Shown: piece by piece, positions 8,316-17,499 of the stretch
Layout of the letters: every line of letters starts with the position of its first letter
Numbering within the stretch: position 1 is the first letter of the stretch
Assembly: GCF_002343915.1 (NCBI RefSeq)
Contig: NZ_NETK01000001.1
Coordinates: forward strand, 2,490,001 to 2,554,000
Source: Nannocystis exedens
GTDB lineage: Bacteria; Myxococcota_A; Polyangia; Nannocystales; Nannocystaceae
DNA: 64,000 nucleotides
Reading direction: 5' to 3'
Position numbers and translations under genes: made by a program
Notes under the pieces: generated by a model
Database searches by the model: none
Seen by the model: only the letters and a program-made list of their open reading frames with translations
Told to the model about the DNA's origin: nothing

Positions 8316-9691
8316 TCACGGCACGGCGACGATCCCGAGCGCCGTCGGATCGGTGCCTTCGCAGCCCTCCGCGCCCGGTCGGATGCTCGAGTAGACCACG
8401 ACGCCGAGCTCCGCGGAGTGCACCGCCCAGGTCAGGAGGTGCAGCGCGTCGGGCTGGCGGGCGACGGACTTGCCCCCGCGCATCACGTGGAGCACCTCCT
8501 CGCGGAGCACGAGCGCGAGTTTCGCCTTGGTGAACCGCATCTTCGACGCGTCGTCGTCGCTGGCGATAGTCTGGCCGACCTCGGCGCCGGGCAGCGGGAC
8601 GAACCCGAGGTCGCGCAGGAGCCGATCGGCGACGGCGACCCGCCCGTCGATCCGGGCCCGGCTGGCCGTGCGCACGCAGATCCCGCCGCAGTCGCCGTCC
8701 TCGGCGTCAGCCCAGTCGATGAGAAGGAGCTCCGCCGCCTGCTTACCTGTCCTGTCGAACACCTCGAGCCGCGCCGTCCCGTCGCTCGAGCCCCACGACT
8801 GCTCCTGCCGGACCGCCGCGAACAGCCCGCGCTCCGGCGCGTGGAACACCTCAGGGGCCGGGATCGCGACGTCGCCCGCGAGCTTCGCGGTCCCCGGCTT
8901 CGCGGCGCGCAGGGCCACGATCTCGGGGGCCTCGCGCAGCGCGGCGAGCTCGTCGTCGGCGAGGATCTTCGCATACATCTTGACCGGCTCGCGCGCGATC
9001 CACGGCTTCAGGGCCGCGATCGCCTCGGCGGTCTTGCCCTGGAGCGCGAGGGCGCAGGCGAGGTTCGTCGCCGCCAGGTCGAAGTCGGGGTCGAGCTTGG
9101 TCGCGCGGACGAACGCCGCGGCCGCGGTCGCGTAGTCCTTCTTGCGGTGGGCCCGCAGCCCCGCGGCGTTGGCCACCCGCGCCAGCAGGGCCGGGCGGGT
9201 GAACACCAGCTCGCGCTCCTCGCCGCAGGTGGTCTCGAACCGGATCTTGACCTGTCCTTCGGGCAAGTTGGTGACCTTGTTCAGCGCATCCACATCCCCC
9301 CCGGTGGTGATCGGGGCGCTGCGGTGCCCGTCGCTGACGCGCAGGTCGCCCTCCTTGCCGAGCTGGATCTTCAGGCCCTCGCCCGCGTCGAGGTTGGCCT
9401 TCGGCTCGGGGTCGACCGCGGTCGGATCCGGGCCTGCAGGTTCGCCGTCCCCGTGGGGCTGCTCGGGACCGGGGCCCCCGCGCGACCGGGGTCGCCGTCC
9501 GCGATGGGCGGCGCGGCGGGTTCGGGCACAGGCGCGGCCGCCGGCTCGCCGGGCCCGGTCACCTCGCGCTTCGGCCCGTTCGCGCTCGCGCCGACCTTGG
9601 CGCGGGCGGGTGCGTGGCTCGTGCAAGCGCACAGCACGGCGAGGGTCAGCGAGGCTAACTTGCAGCGCGGCGATCCTGTCATCGCGGTCAT
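8316..9691 (-). pseudogene. TPR lipoprotein interrupted by a frameshift
   Basis: The signal peptide (MTGSPRCKLASLTLAVLCAC, lipobox LCAC) with its Pro/Ala-rich linker starts at 9691 or 9682 in one frame. The main body, from about PTAVDPEPKANLDAGEG to the end at 8316, lies in another frame. The shift falls at about 9420-9480. The body has a TPR hairpin (YATAAAAFVRATKLDPDFDLAATNLACALALQ, near the middle) and a C-terminal domain that may be a degenerate propeller. Restoring one base would give a lipoprotein of about 460 residues. It is either a recent pseudogene or a sequencing error in a GC-rich run. Confidence 0.65.
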
Positions 9692-10395
9692 GATACACAC
9701 AATTCCCGCGCGAGGCGCATCCCGGCGGTGCGCTCGCTCGCTCGGTTGGTGGCCGTGTGGGGCGCCAAACCAGGAGGATTCCGAGTCGCCTGGGACCCGC
9801 GCGTGACACTCGCGATCCCTCTCGAAACACCCGTCCGATGGAGAATTCACGGCTTTCGGCGAGCGGGGGGTGTTTCGACGGATCGCGTCTCGATTTGTCG
9901 CGTTTTGCGCAAATTTCGAGACACTCCCTCGAATTCGGGCCCGTAGAGGGGCCTAGCTGGGCCTATGCACCACTTCACCAAGATTCCTCCAAGACGCCCG
10001 CATAGGCTCGCTGCTGGGCCTGATTCCTTGTTGAGGTGGAACCGCGTTTCAGTCGCGCGGTTCTTGACGACGGGGCGCGGCTCGAGGAACTGGGCCGTGT
10101 AACCGCGCCGAACAGAGCGCCGTCCTCGCCCCAGCAGACGACGGAGTGGTCGCCGAGCAGGGCGCACGCGGCATCCCGGAAGACGGCGACCCGGCGCGCG
10201 CCGGAGACAGGGACGACCTGCACAGGGTTGTAGCCCGCGGTCCTGGAGCGGGGCGGTAGCTGGCTCCTAGCTAGCGAGCAACGGCCTGTTCCTTTGGACA
10301 TAGGCGACGTGAGCCCGAGCGGGGAGGCGCGCCTGCCCGGACCTCCATCGTCTCGGCGTCGCCGCAGTGTTCGGCGCGGTCAGGTTGCTGTGGAT
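9692..10395. other. gene-poor stretch with two stem-loops and an RCC1 remnant
   Basis: No intact gene is seen. There is a stem-loop at 9887-9922 (GTCTCGA paired with TCGAGAC, with inner TTTG/CAAA) and a perfect 8-bp stem GAACCGCG/CGCGGTTC at 10039-10063. The RCC1-like fragment is described separately. The stretch borders the recombinase gene pair and may be scar tissue from an integration. Confidence 0.45.
10097..10229 (-). pseudogene. RCC1-repeat fragment
   Basis: About 44 codons read NPVQVVPVSGARRVAVFRD then AACALLGDHSVVCWGEDGAL. This matches one RCC1 unit (hxxGxxHxCAL..G.V.CWG...G.LG), the blade motif of RCC1 propellers that is frequent in myxobacterial surface proteins. The units before and after are missing, so this is a fragment of a larger lost gene. 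It lies next to the integrase region. Confidence 0.65.
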
Positions 10396-10641
10396 ATGGC
10401 CGGTGATAGAGAGAGCGGAAACCTGCAGCCCGAGTCGGAGCACGGCCCCCTGGCAGGAACGGCGCCTTCCCCACTGCTTCTCACGGCTCGCGACCTTGCC
10501 ACGCTGCTGGGCACGACATCGCGGCAGATAGCCAACATGGTCGCCCGCGGCCAGGCACCGGCCTCGATCAAGATCCCCGGGCTCGGTCGGCGCTGGCGAC
10601 GAGACGTGGTGGAGCACTGGCTCGCCGTGATCTTCGCCTGA
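10396..10641 (+). CDS. excisionase-like helix-turn-helix protein
   Basis: The 81-residue protein has a C-terminal helix-turn-helix of the HTH_17/excisionase type: LLLTARDLATLLGTTSRQIANMVARG followed by a wing with a GRRWRRDVVEHWL end. Such proteins usually stand next to tyrosine recombinases and direct excision or control integrase expression. The recombinase gene starts 70 bases downstream on the same strand. The ATG at 10396 is the closest in-frame start to the domain; a GTG three codons earlier is possible. Confidence 0.75.
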   Translation: MAGDRESGNLQPESEHGPLAGTAPSPLLLTARDLATLLGTTSRQIANMVARGQAPASIKIPGLGRRWRRDVVEHWLAVIFA

Positions 10642-10711
10642 GCCCCTTGACCTGCGCCGCCCCGGACGCTACCGGTCGAAGTCGAGGGCTGCGCGGAAGA
10701 GAGACGCGCAG

Positions 10712-11971
10712 ATGAGTGTCCACGTGCACGAAAGAAAGGACGGCACCCGAACGCCACGCCTCCAGGTCGTCATCTGGGCCCTGGCGCCGGGAAAGCTCAA
10801 GCCGGAGCGCTACCGATACAACGCGCCATTCACGGTTACCAGCAAGTCGGCGGCTCTGCGATGGGGCGAGCAGGTCCGCCGGGAGATCGAAGCCGGCAGG
10901 CCGCCCCCACAGCGCCGAGAAGGAAAGGCCGCCGAGGGGAAGGCTGCTGCCGAGAAGCCGGTCAGGGCGGCGGAGCAGCAGCGGCCGAAGACCATCCGCG
11001 AGGCGATGGAGATCTACCTCGCCGACTGCGCCGGCCGGGGCAACACCGCCTCGACCGTCGCCGCCAAGCGGACGAAGCTCGCTCACGTGATCGCAGTCGT
11101 CGGCGACGTTCCTGTCGCCGAGGCCGGCGAGCTCGAAGCGAGCCGTGTCCGCTCGGACATGCAGTCCAGGGGGTACAACGCGACCACGATCAACACGACG
11201 ATCAGCATGTTCGCCACCATGCTGGCGCGCTGCCGGGTGCTCCGCCTCCGGCCCACCCAGCCCGAGAAGTTGGAGAAGGTCAAGTCGCGCAAGATCGCCA
11301 CGCCGAAGGCGTACGACGATCCGACGTTCGAGGCGCTCCTCGTCGCGGCGACCAAGCTGAGCCCGGCGCACCGAGCCACCGTGCTCGTGTGCGGAGAGGC
11401 GGCCTTGTGGGTCGGTGAGCTCATCGGCCTCGAGGTCCGCGACGTCAACCTCGATGCCCGCACGCTCAGGGTCGAGCGGGCCTTGAACGACGACGGGGAA
11501 ATCACCCCGCCGAAGAACGGCGAGGCGCGGACCGTGGGCCTCACCGAGCGCCTGGTCGACGCCCTGCGCCCTTTCGTCGAGGGCCGGCCACCCACCGCTC
11601 CGCTCCTCGAAGGCCGCTTCGGCGGCCGCCTGAGCCGCGGAGGCGTGCGCGACCGACTGGCGCGTGCCCAGGCCGCCGTCGGCCTGCCGCAGAAGGGCCC
11701 GCACGTGCTGCGCCACACCTGCGCGACCTCGGCCCTGAAGGGCGGCGCGGACGTGGTGGCCGTGCAGAAGATGCTCGGTCACCGCCAGCTCGCGACGACC
11801 GTCGAGGCCTACCTCCACGACACGGGGGACAGCATGGAGCGAGCGACGCAGGCGCTGGTCAAGGCGCGGTGCGGGATTACCGCGGTTGGCACAACTGTGA
11901 CACAGGCGCCCGCAACCCGCCGCAGCAACGTGGTGCGGCAATCACGCCAAAACCCCACTAAAGCCCTCTGA
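10712..11971 (+). CDS. tyrosine recombinase/integrase, probably inactive
   Basis: The 419-residue protein has an N-terminal arm-binding part (about 1-90), a core-binding SAM-like domain (about 92-185, TIREAMEIYLADCAGRGN...) and a catalytic domain (about 205-385). Visible catalytic residues are Lys 268 (PPKNGEART), His 331 and Arg 334 (HVLRH), His 357 (MLGHRQ) and nucleophile Tyr 367 (VEAYLH). The first catalytic Arg, expected in the GLRxGEL motif, reads Trp 233 (ALWVGEL, codon TGG), a single C-to-T change from CGG. Without this Arg the enzyme should not cleave DNA. Its 3' end overlaps the convergent molybdoenzyme gene by 14 bases. Confidence 0.85.
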   Translation: MSVHVHERKDGTRTPRLQVVIWALAPGKLKPERYRYNAPFTVTSKSAALRWGEQVRREIEAGRPPPQRREGKAAEGKAAAEKPVRAAEQQRPKTIREAMEIYLADCAGRGNTASTVAAKRTKLAHVIAVVGDVPVAEAGELEASRVRSDMQSRGYNATTINTTISMFATMLARCRVLRLRPTQPEKLEKVKSRKIATPKAYDDPTFEALLVAATKLSPAHRATVLVCGEAALWVGELIGLEVRDVNLDARTLRVERALNDDGEITPPKNGEARTVGLTERLVDALRPFVEGRPPTAPLLEGRFGGRLSRGGVRDRLARAQAAVGLPQKGPHVLRHTCATSALKGGADVVAVQKMLGHRQLATTVEAYLHDTGDSMERATQALVKARCGITAVGTTVTQAPATRRSNVVRQSRQNPTKAL

Positions 11972-12671
11972 GACGGCTATAGCGGTCGTCCCGCCAAGGG
12001 TGAGCAGTCGAGCTGTAACCGTTCATCTCCCAGAACCCGAGCTTTTCGCGCGTCAGCAGTTCGATGCGGCTGATCCACTTCGAGCCCTTCCACGCGTACA
12101 GCTGCGGCGTGATCATGCGGACCGGCCCGCCGTGTTCGATGGGCAGCTCGTGGCCGTCGACCGTGTGGGCCAGCAGCACGTCGGGCTTGAGCGCCTCCTC
12201 GAGCGCCACGTTCGTCGTATAGCCGTCGTAGCCGTGGCACATCACGTGGACCGCGGCGGGGGTCGGGTGGACCAGCGCCATCAGGTCGGCGAAGCGCACG
12301 CCGACCCATGTCATGTCCATCTTGGACCACGACGTCACGCAGTGGAAGTCGCTCGTGTCGGTGGTCTGCGGCAGGGCCATGAAGGCGGCCCAGTCGAGCG
12401 TCAGCGGCTGCTCGACCGCGCCGTCGATCTTGAGCTGCCACTTGTCCTTGGGGACGATCGGCTTGCGGCCGAGGTCGAGCACCGGCCACTTTTTCGTCAC
12501 CGTCTGGCCGACCGGGAGCTTCGGCATCCCGTGGCGGTTCGGCGGGCCCGAGCCTTGCGGGCGCGCGTCGGACAGCGCCGGCGTGTCGCGCATGCGCTGC
12601 TCCCAGCGCTCCATCAGCTTGCGCCGCGCCTCGACGATCCGCCGCTCCTTGTCGTCCGCGTCCTCGCTCAT
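11958..12671 (-). CDS. sulfite-oxidase-like molybdopterin oxidoreductase
   Basis: The 237-residue protein lacks a signal peptide and holds one oxidoreductase molybdopterin-binding domain (about 75-215). The conserved segment FHCVTSWSKMDMTWVGVRF contains the Cys expected to ligate molybdenum, and the later GGPVRMITPQLYAWKGSKWI and FWEMNGYS segments are typical of YuiH-type sulfite oxidase relatives. It probably acts in the cytoplasm with an unknown substrate. It is convergent with the recombinase gene, whose last 14 bases overlap its own. Confidence 0.88.
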   Translation of the reverse strand: MSEDADDKERRIVEARRKLMERWEQRMRDTPALSDARPQGSGPPNRHGMPKLPVGQTVTKKWPVLDLGRKPIVPKDKWQLKIDGAVEQPLTLDWAAFMALPQTTDTSDFHCVTSWSKMDMTWVGVRFADLMALVHPTPAAVHVMCHGYDGYTTNVALEEALKPDVLLAHTVDGHELPIEHGGPVRMITPQLYAWKGSKWISRIELLTREKLGFWEMNGYSSTAHPWRDDRYSRLRGL

Positions 12672-12715
12672 ACCGGCATTTTACTCGAGCCCACCCACGT
12701 CCGCACGCATCACGT

Positions 12716-12802
12716 GGGACATGTCCCTTCAGGCCTATCCTCCAACGCCCCGCCCGAGCGCGCCCGCTGTCACGAGGGACATGCTTTGAAGGACATGTCC
12801 CT
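12716..12802. repeat. two copies of the GGACATGTCC palindrome
   Basis: The first copy is the perfect 12-bp palindrome GGGACATGTCCC at 12717-12728. The second is GGGACATG-n7-GGACATGTCCC at about 12777-12802. They fill the space between the ligA stop and the start of the molybdoenzyme gene. Confidence 0.75.
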
Positions 12803-12828
12803 TTCACCAGCCCTGTCTCTGCTCGCGC

Positions 12829-14880
12829 TCACTCGAGCGAGCCGACCATCTCGAGGAACTCCGCCTCGCTGAGGATCTTCAGCGGCGCCCCGGCAGCGAT
12901 CAGCTCTTCGGCCTTCTTCTGCTTGCTCGACTTGGCGCCGCGGCCGGCGCCGACCACCAGGTAGGACAGCGCCTTCGTCACGCCGGACGGCACCTCGCCG
13001 CCGAGGGCTTGCACGCGGGCCTGGGCGACCTCGCGGGTGAACGCCTCGAGCGTGCCGGTGAACACGAAGCTCTTGCCGGACAGCGCCGCGCCCTCGACCG
13101 AGGCCGGCGCGGCCTCGCCGGGCAGCACCGTCACGAACTCGAGCAACGCGTCGATCAGCTCCGCCCGGGCCGCGAGGCCGCGGACGATCGCGTCGGCGAT
13201 CGCGTCCTTGATCCCGCGCACCGTCATGAGGTCGGCCTGGGTGAGCTCGCGGATCCGCTCGAGCGTGCGGAACTCGCCGGCCAGCAGCAGCGCGTTCTGC
13301 TTGCCCAGGTGCTCGATCCCCAGCGCTTGCAGGAACACCGCCAGCGGCAGCTCGCGGTGCGCCTCGATCTGGTCGATCAGGTTCTGCGCGCTCTTCTCGC
13401 CGAGGCGCTCGAGCTCCTGCAGGTCGACCGCGCGCAGGCGGTAGTAGTCGGCCGGCGTGCTGAGCAGCTCGGCGTCGACCGCCGCGCCGATCACCTTGGG
13501 GCCGAAGCCCTGCAGGTCGACCACCTTGGCGAAGTGCTCGAGCTCGCCGAGGCGGGCCTGCACGCACTTCTTCGGCTCGGCGCACCACAGGTTCTCGCCG
13601 TCGCGCTTCTTGCGGCGCTCGATCGGGCCGCCGCACGCGGGGCACTGCGTCGGCAGGTCGAACGGGCGCGACGCCGGGCCCGACTCGACCACGCGCTCGA
13701 CGTTGGGGATCACGCCGCCGCGGCGGGTCACCTCGACACGGCAGTTGTGAGTCAGGCCGAGCGACTCGAAGATGTTGAGGTTGTGCAGGCTGGCGCGGCC
13801 GATCCGCGCGCCGCTGAGCTCGACCGGCTCGAGCATGGCCACCGGCGTGATGACCCCGGTGCGGCTGACCGACCAGAGGATGTCGAGCAGGTCGGTCACG
13901 CCCGAGTCGCCCTGGAACTTGTAGGCGATCGCGTAGCGCGGGTGGTGGCCCGTGAGCCCGAGGCGCTTCTGCTCCTTGACCGAGGCCGTGCGGTAGACCA
14001 CCCCGTCGATCTCGTAATCGAGCTCCGGTCGGTTGCGGGCCCAGCGGTCGTAGCTGGCCTGCAGCCCGGCGCGGTCGACGAACTCGTGGTCGATGCCGCC
14101 GAGCCCGAGCTTCTTCAGCAGCTCGAACTTGTCGCGCTCGCTGTCGAACTCGGGGCCGATGATGTCGTAGGCGAAGAAGCTCAGGTGCGCGTTGCGGGTG
14201 TTCTTGCGCTCCTTCTGCTTGATCGACCCGGCCGTCAGGTTGCGCGGGTTGGCGAAGTCGCCCTTGTACTTGGCGAAGTCGCTGAGCTTCATGTAGAGCT
14301 CGCCGCGGATCTCGAGCTCGATCCCGCCGGAGGCGACCGTGCGCGGGATGTCCTTCACCTCGAGCGCGTTCATCGTCACGTCCTCGCCCTCGGTGCCCGA
14401 GCCGCGGGTGGCCGCCATCACCAGCTTGCCCTTCTTGTCGTAGCGCAGGCTGCAGGCCACGCCGTCCATCTTCGGCATCACCAGGATCTCGCCGTTGAAC
14501 TTGCCGGCCCAGCTCTGCAGATCGGTCTCGTTGTAGCACTTCTCCAGCGACAGCATCGGCCGCTGGTGGCGGACCGCCGCGCCGAACCGCTGCTCGGGAG
14601 GCAGCTGCAGCGCCTCCTCGGCGTCCATCGCCGGCGCCTCGGCCGCCTGCGGCCCCATCTCGTCGAGCACCGGCGCGTCGGGTCGCACCCGCTTCAGCCG
14701 CTCGATGAGCTGGTCGTACAGCGTGTCCGGCAGCGTCGGCGCGTGGTCGTCCCAGTACTCCTTGTTGGCCCGCCGGATCAGCACCTCGAGCTCGTCGGCC
14801 GTGAACGAGGGCAGCCGGGCCTTCACCGCGGCGGCATCGAGGGTCTGCAGGTCGGAGGCTGGGGTCGTCGAGGCGCTCAT
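12829..14880 (-). CDS. ligA: NAD-dependent DNA ligase LigA
   Basis: The 683-residue product is close to the usual LigA length. Domain order: Ia (YDQLIERL, about 55), adenylation domain with catalytic Lys 137 in MPKMDG, the ELEIRGELYM and NPRNLTAGSIKQ motifs, OB fold, a four-Cys zinc finger (CPACGG...WCAEPKKC), helix-hairpin-helix repeats (about 490-590) and a C-terminal BRCT domain (SGKSFVFTGTLEAFTREVAQA, about 605-683). It seals nicks in replication and repair using NAD+. The start MSASTTPASD at 14880 is chosen because residues before it are unlike LigA, although the frame stays open upstream. Confidence 0.96.
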   Translation of the reverse strand: MSASTTPASDLQTLDAAAVKARLPSFTADELEVLIRRANKEYWDDHAPTLPDTLYDQLIERLKRVRPDAPVLDEMGPQAAEAPAMDAEEALQLPPEQRFGAAVRHQRPMLSLEKCYNETDLQSWAGKFNGEILVMPKMDGVACSLRYDKKGKLVMAATRGSGTEGEDVTMNALEVKDIPRTVASGGIELEIRGELYMKLSDFAKYKGDFANPRNLTAGSIKQKERKNTRNAHLSFFAYDIIGPEFDSERDKFELLKKLGLGGIDHEFVDRAGLQASYDRWARNRPELDYEIDGVVYRTASVKEQKRLGLTGHHPRYAIAYKFQGDSGVTDLLDILWSVSRTGVITPVAMLEPVELSGARIGRASLHNLNIFESLGLTHNCRVEVTRRGGVIPNVERVVESGPASRPFDLPTQCPACGGPIERRKKRDGENLWCAEPKKCVQARLGELEHFAKVVDLQGFGPKVIGAAVDAELLSTPADYYRLRAVDLQELERLGEKSAQNLIDQIEAHRELPLAVFLQALGIEHLGKQNALLLAGEFRTLERIRELTQADLMTVRGIKDAIADAIVRGLAARAELIDALLEFVTVLPGEAAPASVEGAALSGKSFVFTGTLEAFTREVAQARVQALGGEVPSGVTKALSYLVVGAGRGAKSSKQKKAEELIAAGAPLKILSEAEFLEMVGSLE

Positions 14881-15342
14881 GAGCGGCCGGGATGCTATCA
14901 GGCCCACGCCCGCGCGTCGCCCGCTCGCTTTCGCGCACGCAGCAGGAGGGCCGCAGGAGCCCTGCAGCGAGCCGGCCAGGCCCGCAGCGCCGCGAGCGAA
15001 CGACCCTTGCGGCGTCGACGAGGTCTCGCCGCCGAGGACCGCGTGCGAGTGGACGCCGAGGTTCGCGACCGGGCCGCGGATCTCGATCCTCACCGCGCCG
15101 AGATCGATGATCGCGCTGACCATCGGGGTTCGGGCGCGACGCGAAGCGCCGGCATGCGCCGCGATTCCCATCATCACGGTGCCCTGAATGATCGGACTCA
15201 TCCCAAGGTGCCGCCTCCCCGACCTCCAGTCCGCGGACGCGAGCGCCCGTGATCGGCGAGGCGACCATGACGCGGGTGTCGTGCGGATGCGCGGGCTCGC
15301 CCGCGGAGCCGGCCTGAAACCGGGGCTTGCTTCCATCCAGCC
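14881..15342. other. non-coding stretch upstream of ligA
   Basis: The minus-strand frame of ligA remains open across this stretch, and one in-frame ATG at 15201 begins MSPIIQGTVMMGIAAHAG. The translated text is not LigA-like and has no family I know, so I treat it as a chance or relic reading frame. The promoter of ligA should lie here. Confidence 0.35.
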
Positions 15343-15344
15343 CG

Positions 15345-15359
15345 TGGCACGCCTCTTGA
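15345..15359 (+). promoter_or_regulatory. possible sigma-54 promoter
   Basis: TGGCACG-CCTC-TTGA matches the sigma-54 consensus TGGCACGnnnnTTGC with the correct GG-n10-G spacing, but the final C of the -12 element is A. The vWA lipoprotein gene starts at 15376, which leaves only about 5 bases of leader, so the site may be weak or unused. Confidence 0.35.
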
Positions 15360-15375
15360 AGATCTCGGGGGACCT

Positions 15376-16725
15376 ATGACTTCTCGCGCCTGTAGTCCCC
15401 TGCGTCTGGCTCTCCTCGCTCTTCCGCTCATGACTCTGGCCGTCGGCTGTGGCGACGATTCGGGCAGCGATTATGGTGGTACCGCCACGAACGCGAGCTC
15501 GCCGAATTCGGGCGACGGCAGCGGTGGCGGCGAGACGGGCGACGGCTGGGATCCGGGCGATTCGGGCGGCGGCACCGACAGCCCGGGCGACACCGGCGCC
15601 GGCACGAGCGGGGCCGATCCGACCGGCGCCGGGGACACGGGCGCGGGCGAGTCGGGCGGCGATAGTGACAGTGACACGGGCGGCGAGGCGCCGATCGACC
15701 CCGGGCAGTTGACGGCCGGCGAATGGCGTGACCTCGACCACTGGGACTTCTGGCTCGGCCTGCTCGGCAACGAGGTCTGGGCGCCGATGCAGGACCTGTG
15801 GAAGCTCTACACCAGCCAGCGCTTCGCCGTGGTCGCGGTCGCCGACCAGGTCCCGGTGGTCGACGCCGACGTCGTGCTGCTGGCGGGCGACCAGCAGCCG
15901 GTGTGGACCGCCCGCACCGATGTCCGCGGCCGGGCCGAGCTGTTCAACGGCCTGCTCGGCGCCCCCGCGGAGGGCCCCTTCACGATTCAGGTGACCTCGG
16001 GCGACTCGACCGTCTCGATCGCCGACGCCCAGCCGTTCGCCGGCGACCCCGCGATCGCCAGCCTCGACGGCGCCGAGGCCCCGGCGAACGTCCTCGACCT
16101 GCTGTTCATGATCGACACCACCGGCTCGATGGGCGACGAGCTCGAGTACCTGCAGGTCGAGCTCGCCGACGTGATCGCGGAGATCCGCGACAACATCGGC
16201 CAGTCGTTCAAGATCCGCCTCAGCGTCAACTTCTACCGCGACCACGGCGACGCGTACCTCGTGCGCGAGTTCCCGTTCACCGAGGACATCGACGCCGCCC
16301 TGGCCGACCTCGCCGCGCAGAACTACGACGGCGGCGGCGACTTCCCCGAGGCCGTCAGCGAGGCGCTCGATTCGACGATCCACAACCACGACTGGAGCCC
16401 CTCCGCGGTGTCGCGCCTGGCGTTCCTGGTCCTCGACGCGCCGCCGCACGAGGGCGCGCAGGACCTGGCGCTGATCCACGAGAGCGTCACCGACGCCGCG
16501 GCCGCCGGCGTGCGCATCATCCCCGTCGCCTCCTCGGGCATCGACAAGAGCACCGAGTTCTTCCTCCGCTTCATCGACATCGCCACCGGCGGCACCTACG
16601 TGTTCCTCACCAGCCACAGCGGGATCGGCGGCGAGCACCTCGAGCCGACCATCGGCGAGTACCAGGTCGAGCTGCTCAACAAGCTGCTGGTCCGCCTGAT
16701 CACCCAGTCGGTCCAGGGCGTCTGA
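15376..16725 (+). CDS. vWA-domain lipoprotein
   Basis: The 449-residue product has a signal peptide with lipobox LAVGC (Cys 25), then about 80 residues of Gly/Asp/Ser/Thr linker. A beta-rich domain covers about 145-225 (RFAVVAVADQVPVVDADV...). A von Willebrand factor A domain covers about 238-440, with a MIDAS-type start at Asp 247 in DTTGSM, a GGGDFPEAV loop and an FLVLDAPPHEG strand. Such domains bind protein ligands through a divalent metal; the DTTGSM form is common in bacterial lipoproteins. It is probably anchored in the outer membrane. The ATG follows a GGGGGA ribosome site. Confidence 0.88.
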   Translation: MTSRACSPLRLALLALPLMTLAVGCGDDSGSDYGGTATNASSPNSGDGSGGGETGDGWDPGDSGGGTDSPGDTGAGTSGADPTGAGDTGAGESGGDSDSDTGGEAPIDPGQLTAGEWRDLDHWDFWLGLLGNEVWAPMQDLWKLYTSQRFAVVAVADQVPVVDADVVLLAGDQQPVWTARTDVRGRAELFNGLLGAPAEGPFTIQVTSGDSTVSIADAQPFAGDPAIASLDGAEAPANVLDLLFMIDTTGSMGDELEYLQVELADVIAEIRDNIGQSFKIRLSVNFYRDHGDAYLVREFPFTEDIDAALADLAAQNYDGGGDFPEAVSEALDSTIHNHDWSPSAVSRLAFLVLDAPPHEGAQDLALIHESVTDAAAAGVRIIPVASSGIDKSTEFFLRFIDIATGGTYVFLTSHSGIGGEHLEPTIGEYQVELLNKLLVRLITQSVQGV

Positions 16726-16782
16726 AGCACCGCCGGCGAATCACCCCAGGAGCACCCGTCGCCACCGCGGCGCGTGCTCTCG

Positions 16783-17499
16783 TCATTCGGCGCACAGCCC
16801 CGCGACCGTACTCGCGTGCGGCGAGCCGGGGAACGCCCGCATCAGCTCGGCCGCGGTCGCCCGGGCGGCCGCGCGCCGGCCGAGCTCGCACTCCGCCTGC
16901 GCGCGCAGCAGCATGCGCTCCTCGACCAGGTGGCCGGCCGGGAACTCGCGCGCGTGCTGCTCGAGCGACGTCAGCGCCGCGGCCGCGTCCTCGCGGCCGA
17001 GGGCCTCGCGGGCGCGCCGCAGCAGCGCCAGCTCGGCGTCCAGCGCGGACCTGTCCTTCGGGACATCCGCAGTTCGTGGCGTCTGCACGCGCGGCTGCGG
17101 CTCCGGCGTCGACTCGGCCGGCGCGGGCTCCGGCGCGGCCGGCGGCGCCTCGCCCGGCGCCGATGCGGCGCCGCGAGAGACATGCCTCGCCTCCGCGCTC
17201 GCGTCGGTCGTCGCCGCGTCGTGGGCCGCCTGGCTGCCCGCGTCGCCGGTGTCGCGCTGGAGCAGCCGCTCGCGCGCCCCGACGACGAGCAGCAGCACCG
17301 CGGCCGCCACCAGCACCGCGCCCCACATCAGGTCGCGCCGGCGACTCGCCGGCCGCACCGCCGGCGCCTCGTCCTCCTCGGCGATCGCCGCCTGCAGGCG
17401 GGCCCACGCGGCCGCCCGCGCGTCGGCGGGCATGCGCTCGCTGCGGTAGGCGGCGACGACGTCGCGGCACTTCTGCTCATTGAGACTCTGCGGATCCAT
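16783..17499 (-). CDS. membrane-anchored repeat protein, putative anti-sigma partner
   Basis: The 238-residue protein has a cytoplasmic N-terminus of about 55 residues, one membrane helix (MWGAVLVAAAVLLLVVGA, about 58-76), a long Pro/Ala/Glu linker and a C-terminal helical domain (about 150-235) with TPR-like text (ALDAELALLRRAREALGRED and ERMLLRAQAECELGRR). Its start overlaps the end of the ECF sigma gene by 23 bases, which implies translational coupling. This arrangement and topology are typical of anti-sigma factors or sigma-linked envelope sensors in myxobacteria; direct binding is an inference. Confidence 0.8.
   Translation of the reverse strand: MDPQSLNEQKCRDVVAAYRSERMPADARAAAWARLQAAIAEEDEAPAVRPASRRRDLMWGAVLVAAAVLLLVVGARERLLQRDTGDAGSQAAHDAATTDASAEARHVSRGAASAPGEAPPAAPEPAPAESTPEPQPRVQTPRTADVPKDRSALDAELALLRRAREALGREDAAAALTSLEQHAREFPAGHLVEERMLLRAQAECELGRRAAARATAAELMRAFPGSPHASTVAGLCAE

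Noticed and set aside
14881..15201. Possible small leftward gene MSPIIQGTVMMGIAAHAG upstream of ligA
   Set aside because: It runs into ligA without a stop, has no recognisable family and no clear ribosome site.
12829..16638. A 1269-codon frame that would extend LigA at its N-terminus
   Set aside because: LigA is complete from 14880; the extension overlaps the vWA gene in antisense and is unlike any LigA.
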